From the NCBI GenBank assembly GCA_031261785.1, contig JAISIZ010000113.1, forward strand, positions 1-35,546: a DNA stretch of 35,546 nucleotides, given 5' to 3'. Every line of letters begins with the position of its first letter. Position 1 is the stretch's first letter. Under the pieces are notes generated by a model. It saw nothing but the letters and a program-made list of their open reading frames with translations, searched no databases and was not told where the DNA came from. Positions 1 to 7,778 of this stretch are shown here, one piece after another. Made by a program: the position numbers and the translations under genes. The stretch comes from Mediterranea sp. (in: CFB group bacteria) (GTDB taxonomy: Bacteria; Bacteroidota; Bacteroidia; Bacteroidales; Bacteroidaceae).

Positions 1-25
1 GTCTTCATCTCCTCCAACAATCTAT

Positions 26-437
26 TCATATATGCGTATCCAGTACGCCCCCTTCCAATAAATGTACGACTTTACAAAAAGATGGTATAGGATAAACACA
101 GGATATTCCCGGTGCCCCCATTTTGCGATAGGATACTTGCGAAAGTTGAGTTCTTTAGGTTCCCGGCCGCCTCCTCTATTTGCTTGTTTCCCAGTTTCAC
201 CTCTACGGCCGCCCAGCGTCCGTCGCGGAGGGCGATGACCAGGTCGGCTTCCAACCCATTCTTGTCCCTGTAATGGAACACGTCGCCATCGTTTGCCTGG
301 GCGTACACGCGCATGTCGCGCACGCAGAGCGACTCGAAGAGGAAGCCGAACGAAAGGAAATCGTCCAGCAGTCCGCCGGGAGAGACGCGCAACGCCGCCG
401 TGGCGATGGAGGGGTCGACAAAATGCCGCTTATCATT
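26..437 (-). pseudogene. C-terminal remnant of a DUF4143-type AAA ATPase
   Basis: The minus strand encodes the C-terminal end of the ATP-binding/DUF4143 family. A segment beginning RHFVDPSIATAAL runs into FGFLFESL, VYHYRD-like (VFHYRDKNGLEADLVI) and AAVEVKLG, the restriction-nuclease-like tail of that family. An in-frame stop lies just upstream at 438-440, so the AAA domain (usually about 300 residues) is absent. After the EEAAGNLK segment the expected KMGAP motif appears in another frame, which indicates a frameshift near 115-140. The shifted frame then stays open to a stop at 26-28. No start codon or ribosome site makes sense for an intact gene. The sequence is best read as a dead fragment of a family that is repeatedly gained and lost in Bacteroidales. 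The frameshift could in principle be an assembly error, but the missing N-terminus could not. Confidence 0.72.
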
Positions 438-487
438 CTATTTATCAGGGAGAAAGATAGCGCTATTTTCAGGAACGGCAATGATTC

Positions 488-527
488 ACTTTAAGAAATG
501 GCGAGGTTTTACTTTAAGAAATGGCGA
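488..527. repeat. 17-bp direct repeat pair
   Basis: ACTTTAAGAAATGGCGA occurs at 488-504 and again, identical, at 511-527 (period 23). The pair lies directly behind the broken DUF4143 fragment, in a stretch (about 440-796) where I see no gene. It may be scar sequence or part of a degenerate repeat family that shares the AATGGC core with the repeat at 664-707. Confidence 0.8.
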
Positions 528-605
528 AAAATGCGCTTCGCCCTCCGCGAAAGCCTCATGTCGACGGCGTGCGCAACTTAACGGAGGCGCACGGAAAACG
601 ATACC

Positions 606-651
606 CGGCAGCAAGCTGCCGAGCTATTAAGCTGGCACCCCGATGGGGTGC
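606..651. repeat. Three consecutive hairpins (REP-like)
   Basis: Three dyads follow one another: CGGCAGC-AA-GCTGCCG (606-621), AGCT-ATTA-AGCT (622-633) and GCACCCC-GAT-GGGGTGC (635-651). There is no T-tract, so a simple intrinsic terminator is unlikely. The array resembles repetitive extragenic palindromes or the relic of a small mobile element. The rest of 440-796 holds only short direct repeats and no convincing ORF. Confidence 0.6.
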
Positions 652-663
652 GGGAAATGAACC

Positions 664-707
664 GCTAATCACTCGCGAATGGCCGAGCCTAATGGTTCGC
701 GAATGGC
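664..707. repeat. Degenerate 24-bp-period direct repeat with TCGCGAATGGC core
   Basis: Two 20-bp units (664-683 and 688-707) match at about 16 of 20 bases and share an identical TCGCGAATGGC core. The core contains the palindrome TCGCGA. No ORF is supported here. Confidence 0.65.
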
Positions 708-750
708 AAGACGCGGCATACCACATCTCCTCTACACGCCAATCCTTATA

Positions 751-783
751 AAATCTGTGTGAATCTGTGTAATCTGTGGTGAA
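751..783. repeat. AATCTGTGT triplet repeat
   Basis: AATCTGTGTG, AATCTGTGT and AATCTGTGGTG follow one another. From memory, similar AATCTGTGTAATCTGTGG stretches are dispersed intergenic repeats in many bacterial genomes. It lies just downstream of the 797-1447 gene (minus strand). Its role is unknown. Confidence 0.6.
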
Positions 784-796
784 CTCTCGCCAATCA

Positions 797-1447
797 CTAT
801 TCACTCCTACTTTTTCCTTGTATCAGCAACAGGTATTTGAAGGTGCATTTCGATTCGGGGCTTTCCTCGTTCAGGTACGCCTCCTTGTATTCGGGATAGT
901 TGTCGAGGAGTTGCAGCATGCGCTCCCTGTCGAGAAACTCCACCTTCCCCGTGGCGGTATCCAGCTCGTAGCAGACGCGCTTGTTCACCAAGCTCGAGGT
1001 CGCTATGGCATCGCCCACCTGTCCGCCCAGCTTAACCTCCTCGGTCGAGACGAACTGCCCGCCCACCACCGATCCAAGCGGCACGGCGCTGAAGAATAGG
1101 TTGTCCCCTATCTTCACGGCCGGGGCGTACCAAGCGCCGAAGCGCATCTTCTTGTAGCGCATCTTGCGGCAGTTGAGGTAGAGGTCGCCTTCGCCGGTGC
1201 GTATGGCGAAGGTTCGTCTCTTCAGCCGGCGCGACAAGCTGTTGTTTTCGTCCGCGCTCACCCGGTAGTCGGCACCGCCGGTCAGCATGATTTGGTTGCG
1301 CGTGCGTTTCTCCACGCACAGCGCCTCGACGGTGTCGCCGTCCTGCTCCAAGAAGCTCTTCAAGCTGGGATAAATGACACATTGCGCATCCAGCCGGGCG
1401 CTGAGCACGACTGTCATCAACAAAGAGAAGAAACATATCCTTTTCAT
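797..1447 (-). CDS. Secreted DUF6563-family protein
   Basis: This is a 216-residue protein with a clear Sec signal peptide (MKRICFFSLLMTVVLSARLDA), followed by a mature domain of about 195 residues that I recognise as DUF6563-like, a Bacteroidota family without a known function. No lipobox cysteine is positioned for lipidation: the Cys after DAQ lacks the usual L-x-G/A-C context. The product is therefore probably periplasmic or envelope-associated. Family members typically describe acid-, lysine- and arginine-rich beta segments such as FAIRTGEGDLYLNCRKMRYK here. The ATG at 1447 was chosen over the one at 1453 because AAGGAGG lies 9 nt upstream of the former and only 3 nt from the latter. A promoter at 1490-1520 serves it, and it appears monocistronic. 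The family call is moderately sure; any function is unknown. Confidence 0.78.
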   Translation of the reverse strand: MKRICFFSLLMTVVLSARLDAQCVIYPSLKSFLEQDGDTVEALCVEKRTRNQIMLTGGADYRVSADENNSLSRRLKRRTFAIRTGEGDLYLNCRKMRYKKMRFGAWYAPAVKIGDNLFFSAVPLGSVVGGQFVSTEEVKLGGQVGDAIATSSLVNKRVCYELDTATGKVEFLDRERMLQLLDNYPEYKEAYLNEESPESKCTFKYLLLIQGKSRSE

Positions 1448-1489
1448 GATCATCCGCCTCCTTCTTTCGGATTAATACATTTCAGTGGC

Positions 1490-1520
1490 GAAAGGTAGAC
1501 ATTTAAAAGCACGCACGCAA
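1490..1520 (-). promoter_or_regulatory. Bacteroidota-type promoter for the DUF6563 gene
   Basis: On the minus strand, TTG (1518-1520) is followed after 20 nt by TACCTTTC (1490-1497), seven of eight matches to TAnnTTTG. The distance to the start codon gives a leader of roughly 35 nt containing the AAGGAGG ribosome site. Confidence 0.55.
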
Positions 1521-1637
1521 GATTTTGGGGCACGGATTTCGCGTCGCGTATATAAATAGAGGAAAGTCGGCCGAAACATCACTGCCTCGACCCACACCAA
1601 CGCGCGGAGGCTTATCCCGAGAAAGTTATCCGTCGGC

Positions 1638-2021
1638 TTAATGCCTGAACACGAACCGCTTCTGCAACAGGTAGGAGACGATGGCCACTACGGGCGTGGT
1701 GACGATTCCCGCCCAGTACTCGCCCAAAGGCGTAGTGAGCAGCAAAAGGTGGATGATGCCGATGTTGACGAAGTAAGCCACTACGTAGACGCCTACGAAC
1801 CGGAAGAGGAGACGGTTGGAACGGTTCCTGAAGACGAACGCGCCGATGGTCTTGAAGTTGAACAGCACGCCCAGCACAGTGCTCAGCAACACGGCCAGGC
1901 GGTAGGGTAGGCCCAGGTAGATGAAAAGGCAGTAAAGCCCCACGCCAAAAAGGGTGTTGACTATGCCGACCAGAACGAAACGGACGAACGTGCCGTCGAC
2001 GCGATAGGTAAGAAACTTCAT
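1638..2021 (-). CDS. GtrA-family membrane protein (flippase-like)
   Basis: This 127-residue protein has four predicted transmembrane helices and matches the GtrA pattern. RFVLVGIVNTLFGVGLY lies at residues 13-29, FNFKTIGAFVFR follows helix 2, and the protein ends with SYLLQKRFVF, the usual GtrA C-terminal signature. GtrA proteins are thought to flip polyprenyl-phosphate-linked sugars across the inner membrane. It is divergent from the GT87-like gene at 2193, with about 170 nt between them. The pairing is suggestive because GT87 enzymes use lipid-linked sugar donors at the outer face of the membrane. A -7 box (TATCTTTG, minus strand, 2047-2054) lies upstream without an obvious -33 TTG. A second GtrA is encoded at 4820-5278. 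Confidence 0.88.
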   Translation of the reverse strand: MKFLTYRVDGTFVRFVLVGIVNTLFGVGLYCLFIYLGLPYRLAVLLSTVLGVLFNFKTIGAFVFRNRSNRLLFRFVGVYVVAYFVNIGIIHLLLLTTPLGEYWAGIVTTPVVAIVSYLLQKRFVFRH

Positions 2022-2046
2022 GTCTTATAATGCTACAGTCGGGGGA

Positions 2047-2054
2047 CAAAGATA
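2047..2054 (-). promoter_or_regulatory. Possible -7 promoter element for the GtrA gene
   Basis: TATCTTTG on the minus strand is a perfect TAnnTTTG match 26 nt upstream of the GtrA start, but no TTG is seen at the usual 19-21 nt distance. It is a weak call for that reason. The intergenic stretch also holds a CGGAC-GTATT-GTCCG hairpin (2078-2092). Confidence 0.35.
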
Positions 2055-2192
2055 CTCTTTTTCCACGAGATTCTACGCGGACGTATTGTCCGGCTTGCCA
2101 TAAAGCCGTACATTCGCGCCGGATATAGGGCGGGGCCTCCGGGCACGGCTCTCCGCCCGCTACGAAATAGAAAACAAACCGCGATACGAGCA

Positions 2193-3446
2193 ATGCGTCA
2201 GACAACATATTGGCAGACATTCTGGATTTGCGCCCTGGGTTTCGCCGCGCTATGGGCGTTGCTGCTGGTCGCCGACCCTTCGCGCCACCAGCTCAACGTA
2301 TTCTTCCGCGGGGGCGACGATTTCCTCGCCGACTACTTCAACCATACCCGGTACGCGGCGGGAAGGGATCCGTACTTCAACACCATCAACGGGCTGCACG
2401 AGCACATCTACCCGCCTTTGTGCTACCTCCTGCTCTACCCCCAGACCTTATTCGTCCCCTATTCGTCCATGAGCCTGGCCGAGTGCTGGACATCGCCGGC
2501 GGCTTTACTGTGCGCGGGCCTGTTCTTGGCCCTCTCGCTCTTCTTCTACCTTCATTCCCTGTTCCTTTTGTGCCGTAAGTTCGAGGCTCCCCGCTATCTA
2601 TGGATCGTCATCCTCTTCTCTTCGGTCAGCCTCTTCGCCCTGGAGCGGGGAAACTTCATCCTGCTCACGGCCGCTTGTGTCAACTACTTCATCTGCTTCA
2701 AGGACAGTGGGCGAAAGCGGTGGCTTTGCGTGCTCTGCCTGGCGTTGGCCTCCACGTTCAAAGTCTTTCCGGTACTATTCGCCCTGTACTACTTGCGGCG
2801 TAGGGAATATCGCACGTTCGTCGCCGCGGGTGTGGTGACGGCCTTGCTCGTGTTTGTCCCCTTCCTGTTTTTCAAGCATGGCCTTGTGGAAAACCTGGAG
2901 CAGCTCCTGCGCAACATCTCGGCACAGACGCCCATCTATGGCATGTCGAAATCGCCCGACCACTTCGGCGTTATCGCCATCTTCCTCCAGGTGGAGCATA
3001 GCCTCGGCCTCTCCTCCTCTCCCGCCGTGTATTCCGCGGGCAAATGGCTCAACTACGGCTTGGGGCTTTGCACGCTCTTCCTGTTCTTCAAAGCCTCCTC
3101 ACCCACCTTGCGCCTGGGCTTGCTGTCGATGATGTGCGCCCTGTTTCCGCAGCAAGCTTCCGTATATAGCGGGGTCTACCTGTTTCCGTTGCTCATCGCG
3201 CTCGCTTCGGCAAGGCTTTCGGCCGCGTCGTGGACGAAAAGGGAAAAGAAACTCTACGGCTCGCTCATCCTGCTGTTTGTCCTCGCCTTGCTGCCCCTTC
3301 AGCTGGGCAAGGCCACTTACTACATCAACAACGGGGGATTCGTCCTGATGTGGACGGTACTTCTGGCGCTCGCCTTTGCCGAATGGCGGCGACCGGCGGC
3401 CACCGGGCGTCGACCGGTGGCTACCGCCTCAGCAGGTATTGGTTGA
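2193..3446 (+). CDS. GT87/DUF2029-like polyprenol-phosphate-sugar glycosyltransferase
   Basis: This 417-residue polytopic protein has about ten hydrophobic helices. After the first helix comes an outer loop with acidic residues (FRGGDDFLADYFNHTRYAAG, residues about 38-57, then DPYF). This is the layout of GT-C enzymes such as the alpha-mannosyltransferase GT87/DUF2029 family, whose catalytic Asp sits in loop 1. HEHIYPPLCYLLLYP at about residue 70 is also typical of the family. The donor would be a polyprenyl-phosphate sugar and the reaction periplasmic. The last residues (RRPAATG, RRPVATA) are a duplicated heptapeptide that carries the reading frame 26 nt into the convergent gene at 3421. Family placement is fairly confident; the sugar specificity is not known. 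Confidence 0.78.
   Translation: MRQTTYWQTFWICALGFAALWALLLVADPSRHQLNVFFRGGDDFLADYFNHTRYAAGRDPYFNTINGLHEHIYPPLCYLLLYPQTLFVPYSSMSLAECWTSPAALLCAGLFLALSLFFYLHSLFLLCRKFEAPRYLWIVILFSSVSLFALERGNFILLTAACVNYFICFKDSGRKRWLCVLCLALASTFKVFPVLFALYYLRRREYRTFVAAGVVTALLVFVPFLFFKHGLVENLEQLLRNISAQTPIYGMSKSPDHFGVIAIFLQVEHSLGLSSSPAVYSAGKWLNYGLGLCTLFLFFKASSPTLRLGLLSMMCALFPQQASVYSGVYLFPLLIALASARLSAASWTKREKKLYGSLILLFVLALLPLQLGKATYYINNGGFVLMWTVLLALAFAEWRRPAATGRRPVATASAGIG
3390..3426. repeat. Duplicated 21-bp unit with hairpin at the convergent gene ends
   Basis: CGACCGGCGGCCACCG (3390-3405) and CGACCGGTGGCTACCG (3411-3426) match at 14 of 16 positions with a period of 21 bp, which is seven codons of the upstream gene. 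The same DNA forms GCCACCGG / CCGGTGGC (3399-3406 with 3414-3421, 7-nt loop) at the junction of two converging genes. It could act as a bidirectional transcription roadblock, although no T-tract is present. Confidence 0.6.
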
Positions 3447-4848
3447 ACAGGCTGTCGTCCCTTCCCAGGAAATTGGGTCCCGTCAGTTTCTCGTCGAAAA
3501 TGGAATCGCGGTCGGTCAGCCGGCGCTCGCAGACCTCCCTCTCGCGGACGCAGTGGCAGGTCTGCCTCACGGTGCGGGCAATCTCGAAAAAGGGGGTGAC
3601 GGCTCCCAAGACAAGTACGACGACCAAGAGTCTCTTCATCCTCCTTCCGATACCCGACACGTACAACCGCTTCATGACCAGCAGCATCAGGTAGAGCGTG
3701 AACGGGATGTTGGTCCTCATGCAGAAGTCGGTCGATTCGCCAAGGTTGACCAGCGAGAAGACGAGGCAAGTGGCGAACAACGTCCATAGCAAGGGATCCT
3801 TGTAGTTGTCCTTCAGCACGAAAGGAAAGAAGACGACGTACTGCGTCAGCAAGTAAAAGAGATAAGCCGCCCGGGGAGGCCGGAAGCCCGATTCGCCCGC
3901 GGCGATGTTCGACAGATAGAACAGGCCCACCAAGGATACGACGCCGATGGCCGCGAGATTCTCCACGGTGAGGCTTTGGCGGATAAAGGCCGGCAGGCCC
4001 TCTCCCCGCGCCTCCCGGATAGCCTGGCAGAGCATGGCCGGCGCGAAGCCGACAAACGGGAAGGGAGAGAATAGCAGGAGCAAGGAATAGACGAATGGCT
4101 TATACCTCCATCCTCCGCGCGGCAGGAGCAGCATCATGCCTATAAAGAACGGGATGGACTGGTTGAACACCCAGAACAGCAACGTGGTGACGGACGAAGC
4201 CTGAAAGGGAATGGTGGACCATTCGATATGGGGGAACGTGAGCAAATGGGGCCATAGCTCCGCCACCCGATGGCGCGCGAGATAGAAGTCGAGATAGCCG
4301 AAGAGATCGATGCCGCTGAAGAAGATGAGCAGCAGCAAGATACCTGTCTTCACCGATCGCAGCCAGGCGCATATCAGGAAATAGAAAAGCGACATACCCA
4401 GCACGCTCCACACCAGCAACGCGAAATTGGCCGCGGCTACCGAGCCGAATAGCTTGCCCACTAAGGCGGCGGGAAGCCAGAAACCGAAATAATAGCAAAG
4501 GGTGTGTGTCCCATCGCTCACCGGCCAGTCGCGCAGGATGAGGTCGTTGAATACGGCGTTGCGCCAGTAATGGTCGTCGTTCTGCCATACGTACCGCCCT
4601 ATCCCCGACAGGACGACCCACAGCGACAGCACGCCAAGTATCAGCGCCAACTGCCTGGCCGGCACGCTTATCGTCGCCCCTTCATCGCCGGAGCGCGAAG
4701 AGATGGCCTTGCCCGAGGCGTACAACATCAGCAAGGAGAGCGGGACAGCGACATACCCGCGCGACCATCCCACGACGAAGATGAGCACCGGCACGAGCAA
4801 GTAGAGCAGTCCGCAGACCCTAAGAGACCTGACGCTGATATGGACCAT
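3421..4848 (-). CDS. Polytopic membrane protein, GT-C glycosyltransferase-like
   Basis: This is a 475-residue protein with roughly 11-12 hydrophobic helices and a short hydrophilic C-terminus. I do not recognise a named family with certainty. The region after the third helix carries acidic and aromatic residues (QNDDHYWRNAVFNDLILRDW, about residues 89-108). This is reminiscent of the loop-1 catalytic region of GT-C enzymes and of the serotype-specific glucosyltransferases that work with GtrA/GtrB. It overlaps the upstream GtrA gene by 29 nt, so it is co-translated with a flippase, which supports a role in decorating a surface glycan in the periplasm. It is the last gene of the long minus-strand operon, and its stop overlaps the convergent GT87-like gene. 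A Wzy-like polymerase or an unrelated transporter remain possible. Confidence 0.62.
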   Translation of the reverse strand: MVHISVRSLRVCGLLYLLVPVLIFVVGWSRGYVAVPLSLLMLYASGKAISSRSGDEGATISVPARQLALILGVLSLWVVLSGIGRYVWQNDDHYWRNAVFNDLILRDWPVSDGTHTLCYYFGFWLPAALVGKLFGSVAAANFALLVWSVLGMSLFYFLICAWLRSVKTGILLLLIFFSGIDLFGYLDFYLARHRVAELWPHLLTFPHIEWSTIPFQASSVTTLLFWVFNQSIPFFIGMMLLLPRGGWRYKPFVYSLLLLFSPFPFVGFAPAMLCQAIREARGEGLPAFIRQSLTVENLAAIGVVSLVGLFYLSNIAAGESGFRPPRAAYLFYLLTQYVVFFPFVLKDNYKDPLLWTLFATCLVFSLVNLGESTDFCMRTNIPFTLYLMLLVMKRLYVSGIGRRMKRLLVVVLVLGAVTPFFEIARTVRQTCHCVREREVCERRLTDRDSIFDEKLTGPNFLGRDDSLFNQYLLRR

Positions 4849-5278
4849 GATAGCTCCTCTTGCTGAACAGAAGATATTTGCGGGCCAGGAAGTTCCATGC
4901 GTAGACCATGACGGCGACGACGACCTTGGAGGCCATGTAGTACATCCCCAAGCGGCTGGTGATGAACCACAACAAGAAAGAGTTCATCCCCATGCCGACC
5001 AAGCCGATGAGCGAGAAGAACAGGAACTCCTGCCCCTTGTATCCGGAACCGCGTTCCCCGAATACCCAAGAGACGCTAAGGGCATAGTTGACCAACAGTC
5101 CGACCACGAAAGAGACGCTGGCCGAAACGACATAATAGACGTGCCCGTACTCCGTGAGGATGTAGAGCAACCCGAAGTCGACGACGAACGCCAGCCCTCC
5201 CACGAACGTATATCGCATCAGTTGGAGAAGGGCGTTGTCGGTGGCTTCAACGAAAAACTTATAAAACAATGCTTGCAT
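4820..5278 (-). CDS. GtrA-family membrane protein (flippase-like)
   Basis: This 152-residue protein has four transmembrane helices. The GtrA signatures are RYTFVGGLAFVVDFGLLY (residues 22-39), LVNYALSVSWVF after helix 2 and WNFLARKYLLFS near the C-terminus. Its role is presumed to be flipping of undecaprenyl-phosphate-linked sugar. It follows the flavoprotein gene by 15 nt and overlaps the next membrane protein gene by 29 nt, which implies tight coupling with that candidate glycosyltransferase. A GtrB-type enzyme to charge the lipid carrier is not visible in this window. Confidence 0.9.
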   Translation of the reverse strand: MQALFYKFFVEATDNALLQLMRYTFVGGLAFVVDFGLLYILTEYGHVYYVVSASVSFVVGLLVNYALSVSWVFGERGSGYKGQEFLFFSLIGLVGMGMNSFLLWFITSRLGMYYMASKVVVAVMVYAWNFLARKYLLFSKRSYHGPYQRQVS

Positions 5279-5293
5279 AGAAGGTCGGTTATT

Positions 5294-6883
5294 TTAATTC
5301 TTTGACTCATGATACTTCTCTTCCGTATTCACTGCCCAAACGTTTTCTTTCGACGTTTTGTTCGTCCGGATATTCTTCACCGCCTCCATGGCGGTGAGCA
5401 TGGAGTGGTCCATGTTGTTGTAGCGGTGCTGTCCGTTGCGTCCGATGCAGTACAGGTTCTCTATCTGGTCGAGGAAAGCTTTCACCTTGTCCAGCTCGTT
5501 ATAGGTCCCGAAGTAAGAAGGATAGGCTTTGCGGATCTTGATGCGGGTACTGTCGAGCACGTCGGCGGGGTCGAGGATGTCGATGCGCGCCAGTTCGCCG
5601 ATGGCCATGTCGATGAAGGCCCGATCCTCCATCCGCCACATCTCGTCGCCCTCCGTGCAGAAGTACTCCAGGCCTATCCACATCGTATTCTCGTAATCCT
5701 TCACCATGTAGGGCGACCAGTTGTTGAACACCTGCAGGCGACCAATCTTCACGTCGCGCTCCTGGATGTATATCCACGTGTCGGGCACGCGTCGCTCCCA
5801 GGTCTTGATCTTCGTCCGGTTCTCGATCTTGAGCTTCTTCACCAACAGCCCCACGGTGATGAAGTCGCGGTAGGGCAGTCCGGCGGCCACGCGACGTACG
5901 TCGGCGGGCACCTCTATGCCGCTGATGGCGGCAACCAAGTCCTTGATGGGCATGGACGAGAGCAGGTAGTCGCAGGGACGGGTGATGGTTTGTCCGTTCT
6001 CCTCAGCGTCGACGGCCACCACCCTCCCAGCCTCCACATGGATGCGGGTGACCTTGCTGCGTGTCACCACCTCGGCTCGCGGCTGTATGTCGCGGGCCAC
6101 GGTTTCCCACAGCTGTCCCGGCCCCAGCTTGGGGTAGATGAATCGCTCGATGAGCGAGGTCTCCACGTCCTTCTGGCTGATGTCGTCGCTCTTTCCCTTC
6201 CTGGGCAGTAGCATATTCTTCAGTACCGCGGTGATGGAGAGGCCCTTCACGCGTTGCGATCCCCAGTCGGCTCCCAGCTTGGAGGGGTGCACGCCCCACA
6301 CCTTCTCGGTATAGTCCTCGAAGAACATTCTGTAGAGCGGACGTCCGAAGCGGTTGACGTAGAAGTCCTCCAGCGACTTCTCCGTCCGCTTGAACAGCAT
6401 GGAACGGAGGTAACCGAAGCCTGCCTTGACGGTACGCGCCAATCCCATGTTGGTGAACGTCCGCAACTTCAGGGAGATGGGGTAGTCGAAGAAGCTACGC
6501 AGGTAGAAGATGCGCGACACACGGTGACGAAGCAACATCACCCGGTCGGTCCGCTCGGGATCGGCCTTGCCCGGCAGCGGCACCTCTTTCTCGGTATGCA
6601 GCAGGATTTGGTCCTTGGAAGGCTTGCCTTGCAGGGGCATCACGTCGTCCCACCACTTCATCACCTCGTTGTTCTTGGAGAAGAAGCGGTGTCCGCCAAT
6701 GTCGATACGGTTGCCTTTGTAGTTCACTGTCTTGGAGATGCCTCCGAACTCGCCGCTCTCTTCCAGGACGACGGGACGTATCGCCGTATTCAATAATTCG
6801 TGCGCTGCTGTCAGCCCCGCGGGGCCTGCTCCTATGATAATGGCCTTTTTTTCATTCTTTTCTTCTGCTTCTTTTTCTTTCAT
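5294..6883 (-). CDS. FAD-dependent oxidoreductase, UDP-galactopyranose mutase-like
   Basis: This 529-residue flavoprotein begins with a dinucleotide-binding motif ([18 protein letters not shown], residues about 14-31) and continues with GGHRFFSKN and a long amine-oxidase/protoporphyrinogen-oxidase-type fold. Near the C-terminus [16 protein letters not shown] recalls the FAD-contacting R-x-G-x-Y-x-Y-x-N/D-M-D region of UDP-galactopyranose mutases and their larger relatives. Classical Glf is about 370-390 residues, so this longer protein is a relative and not a standard Glf. It lies 4 nt from the upstream CDP-sugar reductase gene. Together with a galactofuranosyltransferase-like gene in the same operon (15122), a furanose-forming role is attractive but unproven. 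Another sugar-nucleotide or lipid-linked sugar oxidation is possible. Confidence 0.75.
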   Translation of the reverse strand: MKEKEAEEKNEKKAIIIGAGPAGLTAAHELLNTAIRPVVLEESGEFGGISKTVNYKGNRIDIGGHRFFSKNNEVMKWWDDVMPLQGKPSKDQILLHTEKEVPLPGKADPERTDRVMLLRHRVSRIFYLRSFFDYPISLKLRTFTNMGLARTVKAGFGYLRSMLFKRTEKSLEDFYVNRFGRPLYRMFFEDYTEKVWGVHPSKLGADWGSQRVKGLSITAVLKNMLLPRKGKSDDISQKDVETSLIERFIYPKLGPGQLWETVARDIQPRAEVVTRSKVTRIHVEAGRVVAVDAEENGQTITRPCDYLLSSMPIKDLVAAISGIEVPADVRRVAAGLPYRDFITVGLLVKKLKIENRTKIKTWERRVPDTWIYIQERDVKIGRLQVFNNWSPYMVKDYENTMWIGLEYFCTEGDEMWRMEDRAFIDMAIGELARIDILDPADVLDSTRIKIRKAYPSYFGTYNELDKVKAFLDQIENLYCIGRNGQHRYNNMDHSMLTAMEAVKNIRTNKTSKENVWAVNTEEKYHESKN

Positions 6884-6887
6884 TGTT

Positions 6888-7778
6888 TCATTTGTCGGTT
6901 AATAATACTTCTTTGTTCAGTCCCTCTTTCACTGTCGCGTACCAGCGGTACAGACGTTCGATACTCTCTCTTATCGGTGTGAGCGACCAGTTTGTGTTTT
7001 CCGTTCTCAGACGGTGGTTATCGCCGCTGTATTCCAGTCCCATCCCTTCGCGGGCCACGCGGATGGGGAGGTCGGGCTTGCCGGCTATCTCGCGTACCAT
7101 GCGTGCCAGCTCGAGGAGGGAGATGGCGTGGTCGGGGGTGACGTTGTAGGCCTGGTGGCGCGGCGTGGCCTCGACGAACCATTGGAGGACGGGCATGAGG
7201 TCGTCCACGTCGAGGTAGTCGAACATGCGGTCTTGCTTGATCGTGATGGGCAGGTCGAACAACGTCTTGCAGATGGCGTTGGAGATGAAGCGTATGGCGT
7301 AGTTCTCGTACTTGCCAAAGATGCCGAACACGCGTAGGTCGTAGATGTCGGTGGCCCGTTCTATGGTTTTGGCGCAGACATACTTGCAGAAGCCGTGCTC
7401 GTCGGTGGGTATGTGCCCGGTCCATTCCTCTTCCCGCATCTTGGCGCGATAGTGCCGGTTGTCGTATATGGCTCCCGAACCAATGACAAGCATACGTCCG
7501 TAGCCGCTCCCCACATACCGCTCGAGGTTGAAGAACATGCGGGTGTTGGTGTAGAAGAGATTATTGAAGTCCTTGGCGTCGCGGTGCGTGGGCTTCACGG
7601 CGGCGTGTATCACCACGTCGGGCCGGTGGGTGTCGAAGTATTGCCGCACGCTCTCCTCGTCGGCCACGTCCAGCTCTCGGCTCGACGGGGCGTCTATCTG
7701 GTATCTGGAGGCGAGAAAGCTTTCTTGGATGTTGCGTCCGATGAATCCGCTCCCGCCGGTGAGCAGGATGTTTTTCAT
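6888..7778 (-). CDS. NAD-dependent epimerase/reductase, probably CDP-sugar acting
   Basis: This 296-residue extended short-chain dehydrogenase has a Rossmann glycine motif [10 protein letters not shown] (residues 5-14), Asp38 after the second strand and a Ser-containing segment IGSGAIYD (99-106). The position of the usual catalytic Y-G-x-S-K reads [11 protein letters not shown] (127-137), so the tyrosine that normally precedes the lysine appears to be His128. Tyr133-Lys137 is an alternative Y-x3-K pair. It overlaps the rfbG stop/start by 4 nt. Its position with rfbF, rfbG and rfbH suggests it performs the final reduction or epimerisation to a CDP-3,6-dideoxyhexose, as abequose or paratose synthases do. 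The exact product cannot be read from the sequence. Confidence 0.78.
   Translation of the reverse strand: MKNILLTGGSGFIGRNIQESFLASRYQIDAPSSRELDVADEESVRQYFDTHRPDVVIHAAVKPTHRDAKDFNNLFYTNTRMFFNLERYVGSGYGRMLVIGSGAIYDNRHYRAKMREEEWTGHIPTDEHGFCKYVCAKTIERATDIYDLRVFGIFGKYENYAIRFISNAICKTLFDLPITIKQDRMFDYLDVDDLMPVLQWFVEATPRHQAYNVTPDHAISLLELARMVREIAGKPDLPIRVAREGMGLEYSGDNHRLRTENTNWSLTPIRESIERLYRWYATVKEGLNKEVLLTDK

Noticed and set aside
1..59. Possible start of a minus-strand gene (MNRLLEEMK) running off the left edge
   Set aside because: Only nine codons are visible and there is no convincing ribosome site. It cannot be separated from chance or from the decayed ATPase fragment.
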